64,000 nt of DNA from Desulfuromonadales bacterium (GTDB lineage: Bacteria; Desulfobacterota; Desulfuromonadia; Desulfuromonadales; BM103). This document shows positions 15,080-25,800 of this stretch, piece by piece. Position numbers and translations under genes: made by a program. The DNA is taken from assembly GCA_030145205.1 (NCBI GenBank), contig JAQYVZ010000020.1, forward strand, positions 1 to 64,000, written 5' to 3'. Positions within the stretch are counted from its first letter, which is position 1. Each line of letters begins with the position of its first letter. Below the pieces are notes generated by a model. That model was not told where the DNA came from. It did not search any database and saw only the letters and a program-made list of their open reading frames with translations.

Positions 15080-17368
15080 TCACTCTTCCCCGGTACCGGT
15101 AGAAGCCTCGGCGTCGTCCGCCATCGGCACATTTTCCGGCGTCACCAGGTCACCGATGAACAGACTGCCGTTGTGGACGAAAAAGCAGGTCGGCATGCCA
15201 TCGACCAGCTCCCGCAGGCGTTCGGCATGCTTCTCCTCGTCCCCCTCCTCCGGCGTCGCCAGGCCGAGCAGGACGACATCCGCAGAGGCGCTCTCCCGAT
15301 GCATGATCTCCATCACGCTTTCTTCCTCGCTTCGCAGCATGACGTCAACTTCCGCCTTGATCCTGATTTCGGGAATCAGTTCTGCCAGAAAACGCTCCGT
15401 CTGCCCTTTCATCAGCTCATTCGAGGCGACACTGAGGATACGGATGCGGGCATCACGCCATTCGGGGTTACGGGTCAACAAGTAAGCGAGCAGCAGCATC
15501 AGATCGCCATTGCGCTTCAAACCGCCCCACCAGACATGGACCTGATGCTGATGACCCTCCCGGAACCGCATCACCGGCTTGACATCACCGATAATCAGGC
15601 TGCGGTTCAAGTGTTTCAGACGACGGATAACCCGCAAAAAGCCGATCAAGCGGGCCTCTTCGTCGGGCCAGCCAACCAGGATGGTATTGCTCTCCACCCC
15701 GGCCAGGCCATCAGCCTGGGCAACTGCCAGGATGCCTCGTTCCAGGTTCTGCACAACATTGACTTCGCCAAAGGCGACGATCCCTTCACGACGCAGTACC
15801 TCGTTAATCTCACGCTCACGTGCCGGTGTATCCATCTCCAGTTCAAGGATATCGCCATGCACCAGCTCACACACGGAAACCACTCCCCGGTTTTCAGAAA
15901 ACCAGGCAGCGTAGCGGACCAGGTCCAGTCGACGTTCGACGTTGCTGACAAATACCAGCATATGCGGTCGCCAGTTGCGTGCCGTCATCGGCAGGTCGGC
16001 CAGTTTGACCAGGGCCCAGCGGATGACCGCTTCGAACAGATCGCGGCGCACATCCCCCCAGGCCTCCTTGCGGATACGTCGTTTCAAGAGCAACCAGATG
16101 CCCAGCTCGACGCTCAGTGCGAACAGGGTGGCCGGCCAGTGAATCAGGACCATGACACCGAAACAGCCCAGCGCCCCAAGCAGCCCCAGGTACCAGGGCA
16201 GACGCAGAGTCGGGCGCCAGGAGGGGTTGCCGGAAAGAGCCTCCAGAGCCGCGACCAAGTTGACAATGCCGTAGACACTCAAAAAGAACATGGTCGCGAC
16301 AGTCGCCACCCGGTTCAGGTCGCCGAGAAATACGGCTATCAAGCTCAAACCAAGGGTAATCAGCAGACCGATGCGCGGTTCCTCACCCGGCCGGTTTGCA
16401 CCGGCCAACCACTTCGGTACCAGGCGGTCGGTGGCCATCGCCTGCAAGGTGCGCGGTGCGCCGAGCATTGAGCCAACTGCCGAGGAAAAGATGGCACCCC
16501 ACAGGCCTGGCAGGATCAACCAGGGACCGAGCAGGGCGATTTTGGTCCAGATCAGCGGGTCGCCAAGCAGGCTGTCTCGATCAGCGCCGAGCGTCAGTAG
16601 AACCGGGACAATCAGGTAGACCGCAAGGCCAACCAGAGTTGCCAACACGGAGCCAAGTGGAATAGCGCGACGGGGCTCAGCGAGGTCGCCGGACAAGCTG
16701 AGCCCGGCCATGATTCCGGTGACGGCGGGGAAGAATACGGCAAATACGACCCAGAAGCCGACGATCGGCATGTTCGCCATATCGAGCGCAACGGTCGGCG
16801 CGCTGATGGCCGTGCCGTCAAATGCGCCGCCGGCCAGGGCCAGCAGAGACACGACAATCAGGGCCATCACCGGGATCTGCATTTTCAGGGCGAACCCTGC
16901 GCCCTTCAGGGACAAAGCCGCAACCATCAGAATAATCAGGAAGGCCGCGACTGACACCGGGATACCGGGCCAGACAAACTTGAGGGATTCTGCCAGACCG
17001 AAGGCATAGAGGGTCACTGACAGCGCCTGGGACAAGAACAGCGGCAGACCGATTGCTCCGCCGATCTCCAGGCCGAGGCTGCGCGAAATCATGTAATAAG
17101 CGCCGCCGACACCGACCTTGGAGTTGGTGGCGATCGCCGACAGGCTGAAAGCGGTCAACAGGGTGAGCGCATTGGCCAGAACAACAATCAGCAGCGTCGG
17201 CCACAGGCCGACCTGACCGACCACCCAGCCGAAACGCAGATACATGATCACGCCGAGGATCGTCAGGATTGTCGGCGTGAAGACACCAAGAAAGGTGCCG
17301 AGTTGTCCACCTGAGGGGGCTTTACCCAGACCCAGGCGGGGGCCGTTGGCGGCAGGAGCTTCAGACAT
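15080..17368 (-). CDS. SLC12-like cation-chloride/amino-acid permease (APC superfamily)
   Basis: A 762-residue inner-membrane protein. About 12 transmembrane helices occupy residues 25-440, with the first segment TFLGVFTPTILTILGVIMYLRFGW characteristic of bacterial relatives of eukaryotic Na-K-Cl cotransporters. The cytosolic C-terminal ~300 residues resemble the SLC12 tail and may contain a USP-like fold. The usual annotation is amino acid permease or Na-K-Cl cotransporter. The ATG has GGGAG about eight bases upstream. It is probably transcribed with the PilZ gene, which starts 46 bases downstream. The transported ion or solute is not known. Confidence 0.85.
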   Translation of the reverse strand: MSEAPAANGPRLGLGKAPSGGQLGTFLGVFTPTILTILGVIMYLRFGWVVGQVGLWPTLLIVVLANALTLLTAFSLSAIATNSKVGVGGAYYMISRSLGLEIGGAIGLPLFLSQALSVTLYAFGLAESLKFVWPGIPVSVAAFLIILMVAALSLKGAGFALKMQIPVMALIVVSLLALAGGAFDGTAISAPTVALDMANMPIVGFWVVFAVFFPAVTGIMAGLSLSGDLAEPRRAIPLGSVLATLVGLAVYLIVPVLLTLGADRDSLLGDPLIWTKIALLGPWLILPGLWGAIFSSAVGSMLGAPRTLQAMATDRLVPKWLAGANRPGEEPRIGLLITLGLSLIAVFLGDLNRVATVATMFFLSVYGIVNLVAALEALSGNPSWRPTLRLPWYLGLLGALGCFGVMVLIHWPATLFALSVELGIWLLLKRRIRKEAWGDVRRDLFEAVIRWALVKLADLPMTARNWRPHMLVFVSNVERRLDLVRYAAWFSENRGVVSVCELVHGDILELEMDTPAREREINEVLRREGIVAFGEVNVVQNLERGILAVAQADGLAGVESNTILVGWPDEEARLIGFLRVIRRLKHLNRSLIIGDVKPVMRFREGHQHQVHVWWGGLKRNGDLMLLLAYLLTRNPEWRDARIRILSVASNELMKGQTERFLAELIPEIRIKAEVDVMLRSEEESVMEIMHRESASADVVLLGLATPEEGDEEKHAERLRELVDGMPTCFFVHNGSLFIGDLVTPENVPMADDAEASTGTGEE

Positions 17369-17426
17369 TCATGGTCTCCCGGGGGGAAACATCCACTGAA
17401 AGATCTCGTCCCTCAGCAGAACAACA

Positions 17427-18755
17427 TCAAACGATCGGCCAGTCCGTTGCGTAACCGGGCGGAAAGAAAGTTTCCCGGGTCCGGTTGAAATACCCGTATT
17501 GCAGTTCAGGGAAACGACCCTTGAGCTGCTGTAGCATCGTCAACATACCGAGGCCCTGACCCTTGAAACCGAGCGCCTGCTGATACATGGTCGGATCAAT
17601 GCTCAGATTGCGCATCTGAATCATGTCGATGCCGATCTCGTCAATCAACTCGCATAAAGCATCCATCTCTTCGCGCCGGTCACTCACCCCGGGGAACACC
17701 AGGTAGTTCAGCATGGTGTAAAGCCCCGCCCGCCGGGCCCGGCGCAGCGACTCCAGGACATCTTCAAACGTGTACACCTGGGGACGGTAGTAGGCGTTGT
17801 AGGTCTCTGGCAGAACTGAGTTGAGCGAGACACGGATCGATTCGACGCCGGCGTCGGCCAGGCGATCGATTGCGTCGGGGATACTGGCATTGCTGTTGAA
17901 GTTGATGGTACCGCGCTCGGTCTGGCGCCGCATTTCACGCACCGCCTCGCAGATTAGGTCCGCCTGCAGAATCGGGTCGCCCTCACACCCCTGTCCGAAA
18001 GAAACAATGGCGTTATCGGCGCTTTTGAGATGAGGAACAGCCACTTCGCAGAGTTCTTCAACTGTCGGCACAAAGGTCAAGCGATCCTGACTGGCCGGAC
18101 AGCAATCGGACTCCTGGTAAGAGATACAGCCCAGGCAGTGAGCATTGCACGTCGGCGAGGTCGGCAGAGGCGCTTCCCAACGACTGAAGAACAAGTTCTT
18201 GGCTGCAAAACAGTGGTAATCGAGGGCACAGCGCGCCAGCTGCTCATAGAGTCGGTTGTTCGGATATTCGGTCAACCGCTGCCGCACCAGAGGGTCCAGT
18301 TTGCGGTCGTCGAAATGCTCCGGCTGCCACTGCGGGTTGCGATCAACCTGCACAGCCGCCGCGTAGAAACGCTCTTCTTCGACGCACCAGCCGACCGCCG
18401 TATAGGACCAGAGCGGCAGCGTGGTCTGCTTGCGGGCGTAATCGGCCGCCGGCAGAAGGGTGCGGGTATAGCCCGGGGTCAGGAAAGCTGAGACGCTCTG
18501 AATGGCGCCCCCGCCCAGCGTGCGCGGCAAGTGGTCACAGGTGATCTGCCGGCCACTGCGACGATCGAAACCGACCGGCGGAGTCCCCGGAATCGTGAAC
18601 AGACGGCTGCCTTCCGGCAACGGAATCAGTTCGGCATCCTCTGGCGTGACGATACAAGTGCCGTTCATGCCGGCCAGCAACAGGTCGGGGTGCTCGAACA
18701 CTTCGCCCTGTTCATCCGCGACAACAGCCAATATGGTTTTCTTGCGATTATTCAT
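17427..18755 (-). CDS. Radical SAM protein with long N-terminal domain
   Basis: A 442-residue radical SAM protein. The cluster motif is C203NAHC207LGC210, preceded by a ~195-residue N-terminal region without a recognised family and followed by a TIM-barrel part (FGQGCEGDP, FNSNASIPDAI, SVLPETYNAYYRP). A second Cys group, SDCCPASQ, lies just after the cluster motif. The protein ends with a short C-terminal tail and lacks an obvious SPASM domain. It is divergent from the second radical SAM gene, with about 120 bases between them. The reaction is unknown; the protein is conserved among related delta-proteobacteria as far as I recognise it. Confidence 0.85.
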   Translation of the reverse strand: MNNRKKTILAVVADEQGEVFEHPDLLLAGMNGTCIVTPEDAELIPLPEGSRLFTIPGTPPVGFDRRSGRQITCDHLPRTLGGGAIQSVSAFLTPGYTRTLLPAADYARKQTTLPLWSYTAVGWCVEEERFYAAAVQVDRNPQWQPEHFDDRKLDPLVRQRLTEYPNNRLYEQLARCALDYHCFAAKNLFFSRWEAPLPTSPTCNAHCLGCISYQESDCCPASQDRLTFVPTVEELCEVAVPHLKSADNAIVSFGQGCEGDPILQADLICEAVREMRRQTERGTINFNSNASIPDAIDRLADAGVESIRVSLNSVLPETYNAYYRPQVYTFEDVLESLRRARRAGLYTMLNYLVFPGVSDRREEMDALCELIDEIGIDMIQMRNLSIDPTMYQQALGFKGQGLGMLTMLQQLKGRFPELQYGYFNRTRETFFPPGYATDWPIV

Positions 18756-18876
18756 GGCCCGTAGAATACCGAATCTCTCAAACAGAAGACAACAGCTTTA
18801 AACATACAGTCTACCGCGTGAAACTTACAGCTGTTTTTCCCTTTATACCACTGCAAACATTGGCTATCCTTGCGCC

Positions 18877-20589
18877 ATGCGTACCATTCTGACCAGCTTG
18901 CACAGCAAGTACATCCATAACAGTCTGGCCCTGCCCTGCCTGGCTGCCTATTGCGGTGACGACTGCGGTGAGCTGCTGATCCGCGAATTCACCGTCCATG
19001 AACCGCGCGAATCGGTGTTGGCTTTATTACTGGCCGAGCAACCGGACGTGATCGCTTTTTCAGTTTACATCTGGAATCGCCTGGAGACCCTCGCCCTGGT
19101 CGATGCCCTGGCAGTGGCTCGACCGGAGCTGCGCATTCTGCTCGGCGGACCGGAGGTTTCTTTCGAAGGAGCGGAATTCTTCGTCCAGCACCCCGGGGTC
19201 ACCGCTCTGATCCATGGTGAGGGCGAGATGCCGATCAAGGCGCTGCTGCACGCCTGGCACCTGCAACAACCGCCCGGAGAGATCCCCCGCCTGTCTCGAC
19301 GCGAAGGCGATACTGTGGTTGGCGAGACGGATGGTCCGGTTCTGGCTGATCTGGATGACATTCCCTCGCCGTTCCAGTCCGGCTTGGTCGACCTGAGCCG
19401 AGGCTTTGTCTATCTGGAAACCAGCCGCGGTTGCCCCTATCGCTGCAGCTTCTGCATGAGCTCACGGGATGACCAGGTTCGGTCTTTTTCGATGCCGCGT
19501 ATTCAGGATGATCTCCGCTGCCTGATGGACCAGCGTGTGGCCAAGATCAAACTGGTCGACCGGACCTTCAACTACAACCCGCAGCGGGCACGCGAGATTT
19601 TCCAGTTCATCCTCGATCACAACCGCGCCAGCCATTTCCACTTCGAGATCGGCGCCCACCTGCTCGATTCCGAGACCATTGCACTGCTCAAGATGGTCCC
19701 TGCCGGTATGTTCCAGTTCGAGATCGGCGTGCAGTCCACCTTCGACAAGACCCTCGGCAACATCAATCGACATGTCTCCCTGGAACAGCTCGAACAAAAT
19801 GTCAGACAACTGCAGGCAGACGGTCGCATCCACCTGCATCTCGACCTGGTCGCCGGTCTGCCGGGAGAGAGCTATATCGATTTCCTGACGTCTATCAACC
19901 GGGTCGCGGCACTGCGGCCTGACCATCTGCAAATCGAACCGGTCAAACTCCTGCCGGGAGCTCCCTTGCGAACCGATGCCGACAAACTCGGTCTGCGCTT
20001 TGATCCGACCCCGCCCTACACAATTCTCGGCACTCCCGAGATGACCTTTGCAGAGATCGAGCAGTTGCGCGGCATGAGCCGCCTGATGGACCTGACCTGG
20101 AACAGCGGCCACTTCGGGACCTTTATCGAGCAATTGTCGCAAGCCTGCGGCTCACCAGCAAGCGGGCTCGAACAGATGACCCGTTACTGGCACGACAAGG
20201 GTCTGTTCCGCTTTCCCATGTCCCGCCACGATCTTTTTCTGCGCTGCTGGGATTTTGTATGTGACAGCTGGCCGTGGGATGAGCTCACCAGCCTGAAGGA
20301 TGCGCTCGCCTACGATTACGCTTTTTGCGAACGGGTCAACCCGAAAAAAATTCCGGCCTTTTTCGATGCGAAGATGACTGCAGCAGAACAAACCTGGGTT
20401 GACGAGCAGGTGCAACAGGAAATAGCCGCCGTCAAAGGCAAAGGAATCAAGCTGCAATATTTTGCCGCTGTCTTCACAACACTGCCGGAGACTGATGACC
20501 GAACCCCTTTGCTCTTCCTGTACAGGACAAAATCAGGGGAAGGACGGGTCACTGATGTCTTGAAAAGGGAAGTGAGCAGCCCTGAGTAG
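18877..20589 (+). CDS. B12-binding-domain radical SAM protein (DUF4080 type)
   Basis: A 570-residue protein with an N-terminal cobalamin-binding-like Rossmann domain (about 1-140, LLGGPEVS near 90) and a radical SAM core whose cluster motif is C186PYRC190SFC193. The C-terminal ~170 residues fit DUF4080 (LTSLKDALAYDYAFCERVNPKKIP). The N-terminal domain lacks a clear DxHxxG cobalamin ligand, so B12 binding is uncertain. Related enzymes are often annotated as anaerobic Mg-protoporphyrin cyclase-like or methyltransferases, but the substrate here is unknown. It is transcribed away from the other radical SAM gene. Confidence 0.87.
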   Translation: MRTILTSLHSKYIHNSLALPCLAAYCGDDCGELLIREFTVHEPRESVLALLLAEQPDVIAFSVYIWNRLETLALVDALAVARPELRILLGGPEVSFEGAEFFVQHPGVTALIHGEGEMPIKALLHAWHLQQPPGEIPRLSRREGDTVVGETDGPVLADLDDIPSPFQSGLVDLSRGFVYLETSRGCPYRCSFCMSSRDDQVRSFSMPRIQDDLRCLMDQRVAKIKLVDRTFNYNPQRAREIFQFILDHNRASHFHFEIGAHLLDSETIALLKMVPAGMFQFEIGVQSTFDKTLGNINRHVSLEQLEQNVRQLQADGRIHLHLDLVAGLPGESYIDFLTSINRVAALRPDHLQIEPVKLLPGAPLRTDADKLGLRFDPTPPYTILGTPEMTFAEIEQLRGMSRLMDLTWNSGHFGTFIEQLSQACGSPASGLEQMTRYWHDKGLFRFPMSRHDLFLRCWDFVCDSWPWDELTSLKDALAYDYAFCERVNPKKIPAFFDAKMTAAEQTWVDEQVQQEIAAVKGKGIKLQYFAAVFTTLPETDDRTPLLFLYRTKSGEGRVTDVLKREVSSPE

Positions 20590-20610
20590 AGAGGCCCATG
20601 GCTGACTTTC

Positions 20611-21243
20611 CTACAGCTGGAATACTCCGGAAACGTCCGGATTAATGATCAGACCCTCCAGGACCAGCCCTTCCAGCAGCTTATTGCCGCTATCATACGA
20701 TTCCACAATTCTCGGTAGTTTTAGCGAAGGATCCATCCAGAGCACATACCGGTGGACATCTCCAACCTGTACATCGGGGTGTCCGGAAATTTCAAGGACA
20801 TCAAGGGAGAGCCCCAGGCGCTCTTCTTCACCTCGCTGCGTGAACGTTCCCCGATCTGCCAGTTTCTGCGCATTCTGCAGCAACACCCCGAGATCCGATT
20901 CATCGGCCCTGTGGCCTGAAGGGCTGCGCACCAGTTTGGCCGTAGGCTTCAGACTCAAAACCAGGGGTTTCATGATCCCGAACGGTCGCAGTTGTACCTT
21001 ACCGGTGTCCGGCCGATAAACCAGTGCCGCACCCTTGTGCGGCTTGACGAAATCCATGCGGACAAAACCCGGCTTCTGGTATTGGTAGTGAATGATCTGC
21101 TCCGTGTTGCCGTAAGACCGCATGGTTGCTGCATAGCTGGAAAGGGAATCAAACGTCCGGATGGCCTCTTGCAACAGGTTTTCTGATGCAAAACCCGGCG
21201 ACAAAAACATGGACAAAAAAAAGAAGACGCTAAAGAGACGCAT
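20611..21243 (-). CDS. Periplasmic LolA-like outer-membrane carrier protein
   Basis: A 210-residue exported protein with an N-terminal signal peptide (MRLFSVFFFLSMFLSPGFA). The mature part reads like the LolA/LolB fold: QKPGFVRMDFVKPHKGAALVYRPDTGKVQLRP in short strands and a final LEGLVLEGLIINPDVSGVFQL. Such proteins bind lipoproteins or other acylated molecules in the periplasm. Its start overlaps the end of the SRPBCC gene by 14 bases, so the two form a unit. It is shorter and more divergent than true LolA, so a different lipid ligand is likely. Confidence 0.7.
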   Translation of the reverse strand: MRLFSVFFFLSMFLSPGFASENLLQEAIRTFDSLSSYAATMRSYGNTEQIIHYQYQKPGFVRMDFVKPHKGAALVYRPDTGKVQLRPFGIMKPLVLSLKPTAKLVRSPSGHRADESDLGVLLQNAQKLADRGTFTQRGEEERLGLSLDVLEISGHPDVQVGDVHRYVLWMDPSLKLPRIVESYDSGNKLLEGLVLEGLIINPDVSGVFQL

Positions 21244-21718
21244 GCTCTACCCGTGCTTTCAAATTTCTGATCGCGTGCCGCATGGTGAAATCGTGGTTCC
21301 AAGCAAAAAGTTTTCTGAACAACCACCACTTGCACAACTTTCTCAGAAACGGAGACATAATCTCTACATTCCACCGGAATGTCGCCAAAGTGCGGTCGCC
21401 CTGTCCCTCAAGGGTCGAAATACCGACCCCCTTGAGATCACCACTCGCCGTCATTTCAATTCTGGAGAAAGGCTGACACTGCGTCACGACTGTTTGGAAC
21501 TGCAGGGTGTGAGGTAAAAACCCCCGAATAATGTAACTGACCTCAGACCCCTCCTGCAGGCAAGGTTCCTTACCGTGAATTGTGACGTTTTTCATATCAG
21601 GCCACCATTCCGGATAGGCCGTAACATTGACGGTCTCCCGCCAAATAGCGGAGACCGGGGCGTTAATAGTACAGCATGTAATCAGATCAAAGGCATTATC
21701 CATGGGGGGATTATACAT
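21230..21718 (-). CDS. SRPBCC/START-like hydrophobic-ligand protein
   Basis: A 162-residue protein of the SRPBCC superfamily (polyketide cyclase/START-like). The N-terminal strand ITCCTINAPVSAIWRETVNVTAYPEWWPDMKNV in segments, followed by a series of beta strands, and the C-terminal helix (WLFRKLFAWNHDFTMRHAIRNLK) are typical. There is no signal peptide. The start may be the ATG at 21718 or the one five codons later (MDNAFD); neither has a good ribosome binding site. It overlaps the LolA-like gene, which suggests both handle a lipid or isoprenoid-like ligand, one in the cytoplasm and one in the periplasm. That link is inferred. Confidence 0.72.
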   Translation of the reverse strand: MYNPPMDNAFDLITCCTINAPVSAIWRETVNVTAYPEWWPDMKNVTIHGKEPCLQEGSEVSYIIRGFLPHTLQFQTVVTQCQPFSRIEMTASGDLKGVGISTLEGQGDRTLATFRWNVEIMSPFLRKLCKWWLFRKLFAWNHDFTMRHAIRNLKARVEHASL

Positions 21719-21883
21719 GATACGAGAGTCAGTGCAGTTCTTTTACGCGTCGTGAGGAAGACAAGGAGCGGGCTTCTTTACAAAGAAAACAAGCTGATAC
21801 AGCAACACGAGGCACTTATGGACGACCGGCAAACATGGCTCCAGAGCAATGCACACCAAACTGGTAGTATTTGAGTGTTAAGT

Positions 21884-21912
21884 TTGCACAATTATTGCAT
21901 AAGGAATAAATT
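21884..21912 (+). promoter_or_regulatory. Candidate sigma-70 promoter for the PstS-like gene
   Basis: TTGCAC (21884-21889) and TAAATT (21907-21912) are 17 bases apart in an AT-rich stretch about 90 bases upstream of the PstS-like start. The -10 match is weak. Confidence 0.35.
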
Positions 21913-21999
21913 GATTTATTGTATAGTTGTGTAGTGAGTTAATAGGACCCTCAGGACGGGGCTTGATATGTACTCCGGTCACCACAACAGGAGAGAACA

Positions 22000-22797
22000 A
22001 TGCCGCCGATTCGACTTTGCTGCCTGACGCTCCTGATCTTGCTGGCCTGCACCTTCGGGAGCTGGGCTCAAGAAGCATTGAGCTATGCCGGGGCAACAAC
22101 CCTGCAACGATTTTTCATGCCGGAGGCAGCTCTGATCTTCCATCAGAACACCGGTCATGTTGTTAAAATCAGAGGCGGCAACACCACCCCGGGAATCTGC
22201 GCCCTTCTCAGGCATGAGGTCGACATGGCCGGTGCCGGACGACACCTGACGGAGGCTGAAAAGCAGCAGGGGCTGGTTGAACATTTTCTCGGCTGGGACA
22301 TTTTGGCCGTCATCCTGCACACGTCGAACCCGGTTGAAACCCTGGCCGAAGAGCAGCTTCAAGGGATTTTTTCCGGAAGGATCAAGAACTGGCAGGAGGT
22401 GGGTGGGTCAAACCAGCCGATCGCTGTGATCAACCCCCCGGAAGGTTCCGGGATGAGGCAGGCCGTACACCATCTTGTTTTGAAGCAGGAGGCGTTTCTC
22501 CCACAGGAAATCATCTCACCGAGTGTCGCTGACTGCGACCAGCTGGTCGCCCTCTTCCCTTCCGGAATTACGGCCTTGAGCCGCAGTATGCTCGACAGCC
22601 CTCAAGTCAAGAGCATTCAACTTGGCGGCAAAGAGCCGACTCCCAAAGCCCTCAAAGATGGCTCTTACGCCTACGCAAAACCCTTGATCTTGGTAACCAA
22701 CGGCCCCCCCGAAGGCGCCCTGGCCAACTTTATTTCTCTGGCAACCGGGAATACCGGTCAGAACATTCTGGACACGCATTTCGTTTCAAAGCGCTGA
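22000..22797 (+). CDS. PstS-like periplasmic phosphate/anion-binding protein
   Basis: A 265-residue secreted solute-binding protein of the PstS type. A signal peptide covers residues 1-23 (cleavage after GSWAQ). Mature motifs include YAGATTLQRFF at the N-terminus, RGGNTTPGICALLRHEVDMAGAGR, a GIFSGRIKNWQEVGG segment characteristic of the family, and NPPEGSGMRQ. AGGAG precedes the ATG. No Pst permease or ATPase genes follow, so it may act as a stand-alone sensor or auxiliary binding protein. It converges with a GGDEF-EAL gene that has its own sensory Cache region; a partnership is possible but unproven. Confidence 0.85.
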   Translation: MPPIRLCCLTLLILLACTFGSWAQEALSYAGATTLQRFFMPEAALIFHQNTGHVVKIRGGNTTPGICALLRHEVDMAGAGRHLTEAEKQQGLVEHFLGWDILAVILHTSNPVETLAEEQLQGIFSGRIKNWQEVGGSNQPIAVINPPEGSGMRQAVHHLVLKQEAFLPQEIISPSVADCDQLVALFPSGITALSRSMLDSPQVKSIQLGGKEPTPKALKDGSYAYAKPLILVTNGPPEGALANFISLATGNTGQNILDTHFVSKR

Positions 22798-22814
22798 CCG
22801 CTACGAGAACAGTC

Positions 22815-25800
22815 CTACCTCAACAGGTCACAACTGCTCTGTTCCAGCAGAGGCGCCAATGCATCGACTGTCATCGGCCGGCCGGTGAGATACCCCTGGA
22901 CATAGTCGCAGTCCACATTTCCGAGGAAGATCAGCTGCGATTGTGTCTCAAGCCCCTCGGCAACAACCTTAAGCCCCAGATCATGAGCCAGGTTGACCAC
23001 CGCTGTAAAGACCTTGGCCGAGGTGCCGACAGAATCAACATTCTGGGTCATTGAACGATCCATTTTTATCAGGTCAACGTTGAACTGGTTCAGGTAAGAC
23101 AAAGAGGAGTAGCCCGTTCCAAAATCGTCAATCGCGATTTGCAGCCCCAGCGCTTTCAGTGCATTGAGACGCCGTGCTGCCACGATCGGGTCTTCCATAA
23201 TTGCCGTTTCAGTGATTTCCAGGCAGATTTCACCAGGATCAATATCATGTTCAACAAGGGTTGCATGGACCTCGTCCACCAGATCAACCGTCATCAGGTG
23301 TTGGGGAGACAGGTTCACAGAGACCCGGAAACCATCTTCCAGCAAATCTGGATACTGATCATGCCAACCCCTGAGATCACGACAGGCGATGTGCAGAACG
23401 ATTTTACCCAGGGCGACAATCAAGCCTCCCTCTTCAGCCTGAGGGATAAACTCATCCGGGAAAACCAGCCCCCGGGTCGGGTGGTTCCAACGAATTAACG
23501 CTTCGACTCCCTTCAAACCACCATCGGTCCTGTTCCAGATCGGCTGATAATATAGCTGGAACTGCTCCGGGGCAGTAATCGCCGCCTGAATATCGTTTTC
23601 CAACTTCTGCCGTCCCCGAATCGCCTCCTCAATCTGATCATTGTAAACTTGAATGCCGCCGGTCAGTTGACTCCGTTTGACCTGGTACATGGCGAGATCG
23701 GCCCGCCGCAGCACCTCCGACGCGCTCTCCCCGGTCACCGCCGTGAGGCCAATACTGACTTGCACCTGCAAGAGAAGATCGTTGCATTCGATCGGGAGGC
23801 TGATTTCCAGACACACCTTTTCAGCAAACCGGCTCGCCGCATCCGCATCTTCAAACGAGGCCACAATCACGAACTCGTCGCCGCTGAGCCGTGCTGTCAG
23901 GCCATGCTCCGGACAGATCTTCTGCAAACGTTCACCGACTTCTTTGAGGAAAATATCCCCAACCGCATGCCCGTAATTGTCATTGATGTTCTTGAAACGA
24001 TCCAGGTCGGCAAGCAACAGCCAGCAGACATCTCCTCCGTCTTTCACATCTTTCTTTGACAGAACAGTCTCAACGAGATACATGACCTTGGCACGGTTTG
24101 CCAAGCCGGTCAGGTCGTCATGCATTCCCAACCACTCCAACCGCTTTTCATGCTGGCACCGATCAGTGATGTCTTTCGCCATCATCATCACATACTTGAC
24201 GCTGCCCTCTGCATCAAAGATGGGCGCCAGGGACTGGTCAACATCCAGGGTGTGACCCCCATGAGTGACAAAGTTACTATCAAGACGACTCACACTCTGC
24301 CTGCCCGAGCCAACCTGATCAAGACAATCCCGTACAACATTTTTCTTTTGCGGAGCGACAATCTCGAGGAAAGGCTTTTCCAGCAACTCCTCCAAAGGAA
24401 AGCCGGTCGCTTGAGACATCTGTACATTCACAAAAAGCGGCATTCCCTCTGGATTAAGCAGCGCAACCATCAAAGGAGCATTGTCGAACATGGTGCGAAA
24501 ACGTTCTTCACTCTCATGCAATGCTCGCGACGCTATCTGTCTTTCTTGCAGCATCCGGTTGGCGGATTCAGCGATATGGACAAATTCCTCAAACTCGATC
24601 TGGCTGGTATCGACCAGCACATCCTCTGCAGCCGCCTTGTCGAGCGAGGTCTCCAGCACACGGATATTCCGGTTGATCCGTTTCGAAAGCCAGCGCCCCG
24701 CCAACAAAAAGAAGGCGGCAACAAAGGGGATGAGTACGGCCGTTTCGACAACCTGTTTAAACAGCAGCGACAACATCTGCGCTTGGGCACGCTGCAGCTC
24801 CATGTCGAGATGGTCCAGATTGACCCCCGCACCGATGTAGCTGTCCCAACCGGGAATCGGCTTGCTGTAGCTCAGCTTCGGGTACTGCTGTTTATCAACA
24901 GAGGCCGGCATATGATAGCGAACAAAACCGCCACCACGCTTGGCCGCAGCAATCAACTCCTGCACCACCTTGACACCATTGCGATCAGTGGCCCCGATCA
25001 TATTCCGGCCCTGACCGGGGCCGAACAGCTCGGTACCATCGTAGCTGACCCCAAAAATGGTCAATGATCCAGAGAACTGCAAAGCTTCAAGGCGAACACT
25101 GATTTCCTGGCGAATTTCGGCATCAAAGACATCCAGCGACGCGCTGGTCCCAACGAAACAGTCAAGCGGCTCGACGTGGCGCACATAAAATAATTTTCCA
25201 TGCCCGTTGGCCGGAGCGCCCAATTCGTTGATCCGGCAGGAAACAAAACCACGCCCCTCGTCACGGCTGACACGGATCATCTCCTGGACATAATAGACAC
25301 CATCCTGATCCTTGCTGGCCAAAGTGTATCGGTCTTCGCATTCCGGTTGGTCGGGGGAGAACAGGTCGGTACCATCCATACGTTTCACGAACAGGTCAGA
25401 ATGTTGATTCTGGTCCTGCACTTTACGCAGGGCCTCCATCATCAGAGCCGTCTGCTCTTTTAATGATGGTGCCCCATCCGTTTCTGCCAGCAGGGACAAA
25501 GCTTTGTCATGCGCCTGATCCACCGACACTTTCAAGGAATCCTTGAAACGCTGTTCAGCATATTTTCTTTCTTCCTCGATAAAATCGATGATGAAATCAA
25601 CACGCTGCTTGATAAGTTCTTGAGAATGTTCGAGAAAATGCTGTTGAACTTGGTGCGAATTACGTTGATATTCCTGCGCGTAGTTAACAGCGTTGATTAC
25701 CAAAAGCAGCAGGACGAGGCTGAAGACGAAGAGGATGTTCCAGCTGAGAGAGTTTTTCTGGAAGGAGCCCTTCCCTTTCCAGAGCCGCCAGACCAGCCAG

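Noticed and set aside
14930-16471. Plus-strand open frame of 513 codons
   Set aside because: It is antisense to the SLC12-like permease, with a low-complexity, Gln/His-rich translation and no motif.
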